A stretch of DNA of 64,000 nucleotides, taken from Micractinium sp. NFX-FRZ (taxonomy: Eukaryota; Chlorophyta; Trebouxiophyceae; Chlorellales; Chlorellaceae). The position numbers and the translations under genes were made by a program. Location of the stretch: positions 62,001 to 126,000 of the forward strand of contig JAPTJF010000073.1 in NCBI GenBank assembly GCA_029339195.1, read 5' to 3'. Of the stretch, positions 10,536 to 21,700 are shown in pieces. Below the pieces are notes generated by a model, which saw only the letters and a list, made by a program, of their open reading frames with translations, made no database searches and had not been told where the DNA came from. The first letter of the stretch is position 1, and each line of letters starts with the position of its first letter.

Positions 10536-11389
10536 CTGCAATTGACACACCAGGGATGTGAGAGGGCAGCGTCGAGGGTTGGCGGCTGGCACTGGGTGGT
10601 GCAAAGGGAGGAACCAGGCGCGCGGCAGGTGCCTGCTCCTGCAGCGCACGCTCGGAGGCTCACTCAGGAAGTGCCGCGTAGCCGGATCACATATGATGGA
10701 GTACATTGTCAGCCTCGCCGGACGAAGAGTGTGGCGTGAGAGTGGCCCCTTGGCACATGCAATCGATGCTGCGAAGCAAACTATTTCGGGCCACGCTAAG
10801 CAAAGCTCGCTCCGACACTCCAGGCAGCCGCGCCAGCATGAGTGCAGCTGGCGGCGGCGCAGCACTCTCAGCGTGGCCGTCCGTCCCGTCCCAGGCCCGG
10901 GGAGTGTGGCTCTACACAAGCCCATATGTCTTGTAAGTACAGAAGGGCTGGATCAGGGCTCAGGTAGGCTCCGGCCAGACCTGGCGCCCAGGGCAAGTCG
11001 AGCCAGGTGTCGAGCCGAACGGCTCTGTCAGCCCTGCCGCCGCCATCCCTGCTGCGATCCGACACCCTGCTTGCCTGACAGCCTGAGCCGCTAGACCTGA
11101 CCTCATATATCACAATGCCTCACACACGAGCATGAATCACAGGGAGGCATAAGGGAACAGGGAGGCATAAAGGCTCGTCTCATACATCACATGCCTCACA
11201 CACGAGCATGAATCACAGGGAGGCATAAATCACAGGGAGGCATAAAGGCTCGTCTCATACATCACATGCATCACAGACGAGCATGAATCACAGGGAGGCA
11301 TAAGGGAACAGAGAAGCACAAGGAAACAGGGTGTATTGCAGGCGAGAGCACACAGCGGCTGGCGGTGTGCGCCAACCTGGCGCAGCCGC
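10536..11389. other. Intergenic with minisatellite
   Basis: Should contain the first exon and promoter of the minus-strand ankyrin gene, which I could not place. The right part is a minisatellite (11101-11335). A + strand frame at 10760-10936 looks protein-like in composition but has no recognisable motif and no clear gene structure. Confidence 0.4.
11101..11335. repeat. Minisatellite, about 3 copies of a 75-80 bp unit
   Basis: The unit contains CGAGCATGAATCACAGGGAG, GCATAAAGGCTCGTCTCATA and CATCACATGC. Copies differ by small deletions and by an internal repeat of CAGGGAGGCATAA. Confidence 0.9.
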
Positions 11390-13921
11390 TCACTGCTCCG
11401 GCTCCTGAGAGTTTGCAGTCAGGTCGATGACCTCTGCAGCCGGCGCTGCGGCACCAGATTTCCTCACAGTTGCGCCGCCTGCAGCATGCGCCTGCGCCTG
11501 CTGCTGCTGCGCCTGCTGCTGTGCCTGCTGGGCCTGCTGCTGTGCCTGCTGCGCCTGCTGCGCTGGTGCGGCAAAGGCGGCCAGGGCAGGCAGGCAGGCG
11601 GGCAGCGGCGCCGCCTCAGGGCTGCATAAGTCCACATCGTACTCCATTGCTGCGGGCCCCTGCTGCTGCTGCTGCTGCAGCTGCTGGCCGGCAGGCTGGC
11701 CCAGCAGCTGGTTGCGCAGAGCGTCTGCAGAGGGCGGGGGGCAGAGGATGTGGCAGGGTGAGCGCCGGGTATGACGGTGCGAGGGCGGGCAGGGGAGCAG
11801 GCGGGGGCAGGGCGGGGCAGGGCAGGGCAGGAGCAGGCGGGGAGGGCAGGCAGGCTGGAGCAGGCACAGCAGGGCATTGACAACGGGCGAGATGCACTAA
11901 AACGCAGCAGCACCGACACACGGCGGCGCGCCCCGCTCAACCCCGTCCAGCCCCACACAACGGCCCACAGCCCCAGCCCTCCACACAGCCCCGCCCCCCG
12001 CTCACTCTGAGCGGCGCCGCCCATCTGGTGCACACGGCCGCCGGGCAGCGCCACGCGGGTCACACCCGGCATGAGCCCCAACCGCCAGAGGTTCTCCAGG
12101 ATGGGGATGAGCTGGTCCGCATCCTTGAGCAGCAGCGGCTGGCAAGGGGCATACCGGTGGCCCTCAGCCGGCACTGGCAGGACATAGTTGCCCGGCCCCG
12201 CAGCGCAGTGCGTGCACCGCGCTGCGGCATCCTGCGCCTCCTCAAGCGTGGTGGCTGCCGCCGCCCGCACCACACAGCTCCAGGTGGAGCTGTTGCGGCT
12301 GGCGCTGAACACCCCGCTGCAGCCGCTGGCCACGCAGGCACGCACGCACTCGTTCTTGGCGCTCAGGACCCACGTGCCGACGCTGCCACCGCCGCCGCCG
12401 CCGCCCGCTGCCACTGTGGTGCCGCTGCTGCCAGGCAGGAACAGGGCCAGCAGTTGCCCCAGGTCCTGCACACAGGCACGGGGTGCATGGCAAGTGTGGA
12501 ACAGGGGATGAGAAGCGGTGCATACCAAAGCATCATGAATGCTTGGTGCCACAATTGCTGCTACCAGGGCCAGCCCTGCGGTACACCATGTACCCCAGAC
12601 ACACTAGTGGCAGCCCTCCGCTGCAGCATCATGTGCACTCTCCCATTCACCTGTGCATCCACCGCACCGATCACTCGCAGCGCGTGCTTGAGGTCGATGA
12701 GCCCGCCTGGCAGGCCCTGCAAGCTGGCCCACGTGTGGCCGCTGTGGCCCCTAACGGGTGCTGAGAGCTTCAGCTCCCCGTCCACCACGGCGAACTTGCA
12801 AGGCAGCGTGCGCCCGAACTTCTCCGCTGCTGCTGGCAGGCTGTGCAGCATGCCGCCCTGCCCCACTGGCCGGTTGGCGTTGCTTACGGCCGCCAGCGCC
12901 TCAGGGCGGCCCAGCAGCCGCGTGATCGCGTCCCGCAGGGTGCCAGGGGCAGCAGGCTGCAGCGTCCCCGGCTGGGCACCGGGGTTCAGGTGCTGCAGGA
13001 TGACCCCCACCTGCTGTCGCTGCTCCTCCTTGTACCACAGGGAGAGTGGGGCTCCTCCGCTGCTGATCTGCTCGCAGAGCGCCCGCTTCTCCCAGGCCTC
13101 AGGCTCCTGACCGGCTGCACAGGCAGCCGCGACGTTGCGCAGCCGCTGCTGCACGCTGGCCGCCACCGCCTCCGCTGCCGCCCACTCTGGGTACGCCTGC
13201 TCCAGCACCTGCCTGCGGCGGGCTTCCACGCGCGCCGCGTCTGTCCCATACCGCTTCTGCCGCATCCGCACAGCGTGCATGGTCATGCTGTACGGCTGCA
13301 CGCCGCGCATGGTCATGCTGTACGGCTGCACGCCGCCGGCGAGGCGCACCCCTGCCACTGCTGCTGCCCTCTGCCCCGCCGCTGCTGCTATTTCTGAGGC
13401 TGCTGCTGTTGCTGCTGGCACCAGCCTCAGCACACAGGTGTCGGCTGGCTGGCTGGCCACTCGCAGGGACACTTGGTCGTTGATATCGGCGTCTCGGGCG
13501 GTGAAGAGCGGCTTCAAGCAACTGATCAGGGGGCGCTGCAGCAGCGAGCAGAGGCGCAAGGGATCTTTGATGGCACCGCATGTCCTGCCATGTCACATTT
13601 TGCGCACCAAATCGATGTACCCAGCCATGCACCCAAATCGATGTACCCAGCCATGCAGCCATGCAACCCTGGGTGCTGACTGCTCTTGCACGGCCTTACC
13701 GACGTCTCCCCGCTCCAGCGCGCCTTGTACTTGACGCCCGTGTCCTCGTCCTCAAGCGTAAAGTTCCGGCTGGCACGGCCCAGCGCTGCGACCATCGCGG
13801 GCAACTGTGTTTGCGGAACCACGATACGCCCAACAATGAGCTCTGAAGCGCCCAGCGCTTTGTGCAAAACGCAGATCAGGCCCCCAGGCATTGAACAGGG
13901 CCCTGCTGCGGCTGCAGCCAT
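11390..13921 (-). CDS. Unrecognised protein with C-terminal SUMO-interaction motif
   Basis: Exons on the minus strand are placed at 13921-13700, about 13564-12651, 12465-12006 and 11724-11390. Exons 2-4 join in frame. The exon 1 to exon 2 junction does not close in phase with the obvious sites, so a small exon or different donor is missing there. Readable parts: a charged N-terminal segment (FTLEDEDTGVKYKARW), an alanine-rich middle with LKHALRVIGAVDAQ, a cysteine-containing region near 12200-12350, a glutamine/alanine-rich segment, and a tail VIDLTANSQEPEQ that fits a SUMO-interaction motif. Exon 2 contains an exact 30-bp duplication (GVQPYSMTM twice). The start could lie further upstream, because the frame stays open to 14062. 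No family recognised. Confidence 0.5.
13281..13340. repeat. Exact 30-bp duplication inside an exon
   Basis: The unit GCATGGTCATGCTGTACGGC plus TGCACGCCGC appears twice back to back. It keeps the frame and adds ten residues to the unrecognised protein. Confidence 0.85.
13609..13658. repeat. 24-bp tandem repeat in intron 1
   Basis: AAATCGATGTACCCAGCCAT plus GCACCC occurs twice in tandem, between exons 1 and 2 of the unrecognised minus-strand gene. Confidence 0.85.
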
Positions 13922-14244
13922 GGCGAGACTGTTCCCGTCAACGGGCAGCTCCGACAGGTCAAAGCACCCGGCCCGGCTGCAACTGAGGCGGCAGAGATGA
14001 AATGAGCGTGTCTGAATGCCATAACCGTGGTTACCGCCGCCGCCTGTGTTGCCTTGCGACAACCGCGAGCGAGGAAGAAAGCCGCATGCAAAGCGAGTCT
14101 TCTGCAGGCTGCTCCCACTCTTTAATCAATGAGCGCCTGCTGTAGTTAGTTTAAGGGCACAGGCAGGGTGTGGCAGCTCAGTGACGACACACCCACTTCT
14201 TGGCGCTCTAGACCTCCAGCCGGCAGCACAGGCGGCCTTGGCCA
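13922..14244. promoter_or_regulatory. Divergent promoter region
   Basis: About 320 bp separate the minus-strand unrecognised gene from the RPT2 start, so both promoters must overlap here unless the first gene has an extra upstream exon (FDLSELPVDGNS is open in frame). No obvious TATA box. Confidence 0.45.
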
Positions 14245-17200
14245 ATGGGACAAAACCAGTCCGCCCCTGGCGGCGGGCCGGGCGGACAGGAGGGCAAGGA
14301 CAAGGTGCGGAGGGCTGCCTGCGGGCTGCTTGGGCTGCGATCGATGGCTGTGGGCGGCCCCGTGACTCACAGATCACCGCCGCACAGCCGGCGGATAGGT
14401 GCTCCACCGCACCTGGCGACCGGCACCGCCTCTCTTCCGCTGACACCTTCTCGGCCGCCGGCTCTCCGCTCCTGGTGCCGTCTGCTGCCGTCTCCCTGCC
14501 GCACCCCTTTGTCACATCCCCATTGCCGCATGCCATTCAACGCAACTGAACTCAACACAACTCGTCACCGCAGGAGAAGAAGAAGAAGTATGAGCCGCCG
14601 GCGCCACCTCCCCGCGTGGGCAAGAAGCAGCGGCGGCGCGCCGCCTCTTCGCTGGGCACCAAGCTGCCCACCATCACGCCCACCGCCAAGTGCAAGCTGC
14701 GACTGCTGAAGCTGGAGCGGGTCAAGGACTGGCTGCTGATGGAGGAGGAGTTTGTGACCAACCAGGAGCGGCTCAAGCCCGCCGACGAGCGCAACGAGGA
14801 GGAGCGGTCAAAGGTGTGCTTGGGAGGGGGCTACAAGTTCACGGTTTGGGGTGTTTTGGAGAAGAGAGCGGCTTGCTGGGCGGCTGCCAGGGCCAGCAAT
14901 TCAGAGGGATGGTTGGGTGGGCTGCTGGCTGATGGGCGAGGGAGGCGTGTGATCAACCAGGAGCGGTGGCGTGTGAGCGCACAAGTGACTCACTAGGAGC
15001 GGCTTGTGCTCACAGGCAAGCTTATTGAGGTGGGGTGCACGCAAGCTTCCTCTGTCACTGCTGCATGTGGATGACCTGCGCTGCACACCCCTGGGCGGGC
15101 ACCCTACATGGCTGGCTGTCACATACCTGCCTGCTGACGTTGCTGCCGCCTGCCCGCCCTCCCTGCCACTGCCGCAGGTGGATGACCTGCGCGGCACGCC
15201 CCTCAGCGTGGGCACCCTGGAGGAGATGATTGACGAGAACCACGCCATTGTGTCTTCCGCAGGTGGGCTGGCCGGGCACACACTTCGATCAGGGTAAAAG
15301 TCGCGTGTTGCACATGGGGCGGGGCGGGGCGGGGCGGGGACGACAGGGTGGGGCACAAGCCAAGTCTGCGTTTTCCGCGCGCGCCATGCCCCTTCCCGGG
15401 CCCGCTCTTCCCCTCCGCCTGCTGCGACCGTGCCTTCTCTCCATTCTCCTGCCCTGCCCGCAGTGGGCCCCGAGTACTACGTCACCATCATGTCGTTTGT
15501 GGACAAGACGCAGCTGGAGCCCGGCAGCACGGTGCTGCTGCACAACAAGGTGCGCGGGTGCAGCAACTTGTGGGTTGGGAGGAGGCTGATTAAGGAAGCG
15601 ATGTGGGTGGGCAGGTGGGTGGCCGGGAGAGCTAGTCAGGGTGGGGGCTGCATGGCGTCGCTGCACACCAAGGTGGTTTGGGTGGTTGCGAGCTGGGGCA
15701 GGGCGGGTGTGTGGGCAAGTGGGCAGCGCAGTGCAGGTTGGTTTGGTGCTGCAGACCCACTAAGCATCAAGCTGCTTCGTTCTGCCCTCCCACTCCCAGA
15801 CAGGACAGCCAGGTGGCGGGTCTGTAAGAGTGTTGAGGCAGTCCTTGTTGTGACTGCTGGTCGCCCATCAAACCGCCTTCCCTCCTTTCCCTGTGCGCCG
15901 TGTGTCTGCAGGGCAACCAGGTGGTGGGCATCCTGAACGACGAGGCGGACCCAGCAGTGAACGTGATGAAGGTGGAGCATGCGCCCACGGAGAGCTACGC
16001 GGATGTGGGCGGGCTGGAGCAGCAGATCCAGGCAAGGGGGTGCGACTCGGTTGTGTGCCCTGTGTGGACGTGGGCATGTGGGGGGCGGGCTTACGGTGAC
16101 GGGTCGAGGCCAGCTGCTTTTTGTCAACGCTGTGTTCGCGCGACTCTTGCCTGCCGGCAGTCTGTTGCTGGCATCTTTTCACTGCAGGAGATCGAACAGG
16201 TTGCCCCTGGTGCCAACATAGCTGTCATGCTAGCACGGTTGGCATGTGCTGAGATATGTGGTGACCCCCCTGCACTGCCTGCAGGAGATCAAGGAGGCTG
16301 TGGAGCTGCCGCTGACGCACCCCGAGCTGTATGAGGACATCGGCATCAAGCCACCCAAGGTGAGGCGCATGCTTCTATGGAATGCCGCAAGCGAGTGTTG
16401 AGTTTGGGGTTATAGGTCGGAGGGCAGAGAGCTGGGGAGAACCTAGGTTTCAAGCTGTTCGGAGCAAGTATGCCGCCAGGCTTTGCTTTGGGGGGGTTAC
16501 AGTCTGATTTCCAGGCGGGCTGCAGTCCCGGTCTTCACTGGTTCAGGCTTAGGCAGGGTGCGCACGCCGGCTCCATGCCCTCCCCCCCAGCCACACACTC
16601 ACCCACGTGCATCCATTTCGACACTTTCCACGCCATGGCAGGGCGTCATCCTATACGGCGAGCCCGGCACCGGCAAGACGCTGCTGGCCAAGGCTGTGGC
16701 CAACTCAACATCCGCCACATTCCTGCGCGTGGTGAGCGGGTGTGGGTGGGCGGTCAGAAGCCCTCCTGTGCGTGGTTTAGAAGCAGATGCAGTGATCTGC
16801 TGTTGCTGGGCCGAGGCGGCAGTCAACTTCACGAGACTCAACCCTGCCCCTTGCCCTTGCCCCGCGCTTTCTCCCCTCCCTCAGGTGGGGTCTGAGCTGA
16901 TCCAGAAGTACCTGGGAGACGGGCCCAAGCTGGTGCGGGAGCTGTTCCGCGTGGCAGACGAGCAGGCACCCTCAATCGTGTTCATTGGTGAGGGGGCGGT
17001 GCCAGGGGAAGGTTGTTTGTGCGCGCTTCTGGTGGGGGGCAGGTTTGTGTGGCGGCAGGTGCTCAGCAAGCCTGCGGGTGCCCAGTGCGTGTGCAGGTGG
17101 TGCAGGAGCTGCTTGGCGAGGGCAGGGCTGTCTGTGCTGTTGCCGCCTGCTCTGCCCCTAAATGGCTGATTTACCCTGCAAACGAGATTGAGGTGGTGAG

Positions 17201-18414
17201 GTCGACCGGCATTGCAATAAGATGCGCTCAGGCCCTCGATTCACACATTTGTGTTTGTGTGCATGTTCACCCTCTGCCCTGCAGATGAGATTGATGCGGT
17301 GGGCACGAAGCGGTACGATGCGCACAGCGGCGGTGAGCGCGAGATCCAGCGCACCATGCTGGAGCTGCTCAACCAGCTGGATGGTTTTGACGCCATCACC
17401 GATGTCAAGGTGGGCTCACCGGGGTGTGTGGGATGTATGGACTGAGTTATGAGGGGCGTGAGGTGGTGTGGATCTGACCTGGCGGGCAGGCAAGCTTGGG
17501 ACTGGGTGTAGAGGCAGATCTTCACGTGCCCACTGCCACCTCCAAACTTCCTCCCGTTCCCTTGTCTCCCCCACCATGCCAGATTCTCTGCTTTCCTCCC
17601 CCTTCCTATTTCTCTGTTCATCCCACGCCTGGTCAACATGGCCTCAAATCGCATCGACTCACTAGTCCCTTGTCCTCCTCCATCTGTGAGTCATGCCGCC
17701 CTTTCCTCCCCACGTCCCCCCCTGCCAGGTCATCATGGCCACCAACCGCATCGACTCGCTGGACCCTGCGCTCATCCGCCCCGGCCGCATCGATCGCAAG
17801 ATCGAGTTCCCGCTGCCCGACCAGAAGACCAAGCGCCGCATCTTCCAGATCCACACGGGGCGCATGACGCTGGCGGACGACGTCAACATCGAGGAGTTTG
17901 TAATGGCAAAGGTGGGCCTGAAGGGCCGTTTGTATCCCAATATTTTAGAGCCCTGTCCCTGGGGGGTGGGGCGCAGGTGTGCTGGGTGCTGGCAAAGTGA
18001 TGCCGCGGGCAGCAGGCGCCACCTCCGACGAGGGTGGTGGAGAATGTGGGTGCTGAATGGAGGAGGAGGCATGAGGATGCTGGCGGTTGAGCTAGGTGGG
18101 TGCTGCCAGTGTGCTGCAGCTGTCACCCAGCGCGCCGGCCATGCTGCGCCCCGCTGGCCGGCAGCCCTGCCGCCTGCGCTCCCACCTCCATTGTGCGCAC
18201 CCCGCCCCTCATCTCCCCGCCCTCCCTGGACGGCCCTTTCTTCTGCCTGCAGGACGAGCTCAGCGGCGCGGATGTCAAGGCAATGTGCACGGAGGCGGGG
18301 CTGCTGGCGCTGCGTGAGCGGCGCATGTGCGTGAAGCAGGAGGACTTTGTGAAGGCCAAAGAGAAGGTGCTTTACAAGAAGAAGGAGGGCGTGCCGGAGG
18401 GGCTGTACATGTGA
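14245..18414 (+). CDS. RPT2: 26S proteasome regulatory ATPase RPT2
   Basis: Eleven exons (14245-14304, 14574-14813, 15178-15262, 15464-15549, 15912-16031, 16285-16359, 16642-16731, 16885-16987, 17285-17409, 17729-17911, 18253-18414) close in frame to 442 residues, the normal size. The N-terminus is [10 protein letters not shown], the myristoylation-type start of Rpt2. Residues 228-235 are Walker [17 protein letters not shown] near 283-290 is Walker B; ATNRID and RPGRID carry the sensor and arginine-finger region. The end EGLYM is the HbYX-type tail that docks into the 20S alpha ring. It unfolds ubiquitylated substrates in the 19S base. Intron 5 starts with GC (CAG|GCAAGG). Introns 2, 5, 8 and 9 carry decayed copies of the next exon. 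TGTAA follows the stop. Confidence 0.98.
15057..15106 (+). repeat. Ghost of RPT2 exon 3 start
   Basis: GTGGATGACCTGCGC and flanks match the start of exon 3 (15178) 111 bp upstream of it. The acceptor AG has become AT. Confidence 0.9.
16182..16200 (+). repeat. Ghost of RPT2 exon 6 start
   Basis: CTGCAGGAGATCGAACAGG resembles the exon 6 acceptor and start, 97 bp downstream. The AG is intact. The match is short. Confidence 0.55.
17173..17210 (+). repeat. Ghost of RPT2 exon 9 start
   Basis: Matches the Walker B exon start with a 103-bp offset; CTGCAGATGAG has become CTGCAAACGAG, destroying the acceptor. Confidence 0.85.
17624..17680 (+). repeat. Ghost of RPT2 exon 10 start
   Basis: Encodes [11 protein letters not shown] against [11 protein letters not shown] in the true exon, 96 bp downstream. 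Acceptor CCAG has become CCTG. Confidence 0.92.
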
Positions 18415-18786
18415 AGCCTGCACCCGCACCTGCACCTGGTCTGTCCCCACCCCACCGCTGTAACATGCTGCACAGCACAGCATCACGGGTGTGTCGCTGG
18501 ACGGGGAGAGGGTGCGGCGGCAGCGGCAGGTGAGCCTGTCCTACCAAGGGGATGTAGGAGCTGGCCGGGCGCTATGGGAAGCAGCAGCAGCAGCAGCACC
18601 GCGAGAGCCCAGAGCGATTCGTCTGCGCGGCGGGTGCGCTTGCACAGGTGGCGGCAGCCGGCACCAGACGGAGCCTGCACTCCCCCGCAGCATTTCCTGC
18701 CAGCTTCCGGTTCCCTTTCAGCTGCGGATCCTCATTGTTCTATGCAAGTGCTGTGTTGAGCAAGGCAGTCTGCGGCCGGCTGCTCC
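18415..18786. other. Intergenic, RPT2 3' end and RecQ promoter
   Basis: Tandem (+/+) spacing of about 370 bp. TGTAA at 18459-18463 is the likely RPT2 poly(A) signal. No gene seen. Confidence 0.6.
18459..18463 (+). terminator. Putative TGTAA poly(A) signal, RPT2
   Basis: TGTAA lies 45 nt after the RPT2 stop. Confidence 0.5.
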
Positions 18787-21700
18787 ATGAAGCACCGCCT
18801 GGTTGAGACAATCCTGGATGACTTCGGTGAGTGTCAAATACTGCTTGCTATACAGCGAAAAGTTGCAGGGCGAAAGCGGGGAGCAGCGGGAGAGAATGAG
18901 CACGGGCAAAGTGGCAAAGTGATCGAATTGCGCCTGTCGCTGCTTGGCTGCCACATGGGGGCACCCACGTCGATGTGTGCACATCAAGAGCCACTACGGC
19001 GGCCCGCCGCGCGCCTGTGCCTTTACTGCCGCCTGCGCCCGCCGCCGCCGGCCCACCACTTGCTTTGCCGCCGCCTGCCCCCGCCCTGCCAGCCCACCAT
19101 CACGGCCTTGCCGCCACCACCGCTGTGCAGGCTACCGGGAAACCCTGGGAGAGGAAGCTTTGTACGATGGCTTTGAGCTGTACTGCGAGGAGCGGCAGCA
19201 GAAGGCGGCGCAGGTGGAGGTGACGGATGCCGCAGTTGGCGATTTTCTGGAGTGGCTGATGACGCGGCAGGCGGGCGCCTTTGGCAGCGGCGGCGGCGAT
19301 GGCGGCGGCAGGATTGCGGCAGCAGAGAATGAGGGCGCAGCTTATGACAGCCCCGACTACAGCTACAGCGGATCCGACCTGGAGAGCGAGGATGGCAGCG
19401 AGGAGGGCGGCGGCGGCGGCGGCGGGCCGGGGAGCGATGGAGGGAGCGACGTCATGCTGGTGGATGATGTGCCAGCCGGCAGTGACTCAGGTGGGTGGCA
19501 CGGGCGGGGTGCGGCAGCGGTAGCTGCACTTCAGAAGCCTATGCTGCTTGCGGGCAGCTCAACTGCCTTGGTTGGCCCCTAGGGCTGAATGCTTGCCCTT
19601 CCCCCTAGCCAGCACTCCCCAATCATCCCCGGTTATCCCTGAATCCCTGATACTACCCCCCTTGTTGTGCAGATGTGGAGGTGCTGGATGCAGTGAGCGG
19701 CGACGAGTTTGAGGTGGAGGAGATTGAGGAGAGCAGCGAAGATGAGGGGCCCATAGCAGCCCCGCGCTCCCGACCTGGCAGTGTGTCACGGCGGCAGCAG
19801 CCCTTGGCAGCGGGAGCAGCAGCGGCGGCGGCGACGGCGGCGGCAGCAGCAGCGGCAGGCGATGTCATCGGACGGGCGGCAGGCAGCCAGGGGCGGGAGG
19901 GCCGCATAGATACCTTCTTCCAGCGCGTGCCACGCGGCACCCCCAGCAATGCAGCTCTGGCGGGGCCGGAGCCGCGTGTGCAGCAGGGGCAGCAGGGGGC
20001 AGCAGTGATGCGGCCAGCGACAGCTGAGGAGGAGCAGCTGGACTTGCTAGATTATGCCAACAGCATGGTGAGTTGGTGGCTGTCTGGTGGCAGTTGTGCT
20101 CTTGATTGGGCATCCAACTGGTTGGGCCGCAGGGCCTGGTTGGGCAGCAGGTGAGCATTCCATGTACGCGACCCCCTTCATGTTCGGCCAACGCCGCCTT
20201 CTGCAGCCAGCAACGCCAAATCACCACCCCCTTATTGCCCCCTCGCCACCCCTTGGCACAAACCTGTTTGCCCCTGCAGGTGTTTGGCAACGCCGCCTTC
20301 CGCAGCCAGCAACGGCAGATCATTGAGGCAGCACTGCGAGGGCAGGACTGCTTCGTGCTCATGCCCACCGGAGGTGGGTGGGCAGGCGGGCGGGTGCTGG
20401 CCACCGCCAGGGTGGCAGCCAGGGTGGCAGCGGAGGGGTGATGCACCTGGGAGGCCACAATGGGGTGCAGGCGGTTGCAGCTTCTCGGCCGGGGAGCAGA
20501 TCTGCTCGCCTCTGATCATCTGGGGATTGCTGTGCGTGGCCTGTGTGCAAGAGCGCCCCTTGCAGCTGCTTCCCACACCTGTAGCGCCGCCGTCACCCCC
20601 TCTGTCCTGCAGGCGGCAAGTCGCTCACCTACCAGCTGCCGGCGGTGCTGACGCGCGGCCTCACAGGCATGTCTAGTGTTCTGTGGCAGGAGATGGGGCT
20701 GGGTGGCAACCGCAGCCCACTTCCTGTGCCAGGCAGCAGCCTGGCTGCATCCCGGCAGGAGAGCGCATGCTGAGTATGCTGAGCACGGCTTTGGTGTCAC
20801 AGCTGCCCCTCTCCGAGTCGCCTGTGCTGCACTACACGACGCACCGCCCTCCCTCCCCGCCGCACCTCCTGCTCTCTGCAGTGGTGGTCACGCCGCTGCT
20901 GTCGCTGATGCAGGACCAGGTGCAGGCGCTCAACGGCCTGGCCTCAGGCGGCGTGCCCACCACCTACCTGAGCTCACAGCAGACGGTGGCAGAGTCGCGG
21001 GTGGGTGGGGGCAACGGTCGGGGAATGACTGAGTGGGTTCCAACAGGCCTGGCCTCCAACAACAATATTAAGCTCACAACAGACAGTGGCAGAGTCGCGG
21101 GTGGGTGGGGTGGGCTGGTGGGCAATCGGGTGGGGGCGCTAGTGGCCAGCTGTGGGGCAGGCGCACACTCTTAGCAGTCTGGCTTCATGCGGTGTGCCCT
21201 CCACGTTCCTGAGCTCACAGCAAGAGATGGCAAAGCCATGGGTGATGCGATGGAAGTGAAGATGAGGCAGGCAGGCCCTTCTTCCATACAGGTCCACAAT
21301 CAACCGTGGCCGTCCTGGCTTCGGGCCGGGTTTCTGGAGCTGGGCAAGCAACCGCCCATCATTAAGGTGCTTGAACCACGTCTCGCTCTCTCTCCCTTTT
21401 CACTAATTCCCTTTGTTTTTTTCCCTTCCAGGCCGTGTTTCTGGAGCTGGGCAAGCAGCAGCCCACCATCAAGCTGCTGTACGTCACGCCTGAGCAGCTG
21501 GTGAAGGGGCAACGGCTGAAGGAGGCGCTAGGGTGAGTAACGGCACGGCTTGTTGGCTTGTTAATTCTTTTGTCGTGAGCCAGGGCTGTGCTGAACACTG
21601 GACTGAGTGAGCGAGCGACGCAGGAGGGCGGAGGCTACATGTATGTGTGCTTGCCAGCTGGCCAGTCCTGCCAGAGGCGCTGTTGAGGGGGAGTGGCTGT

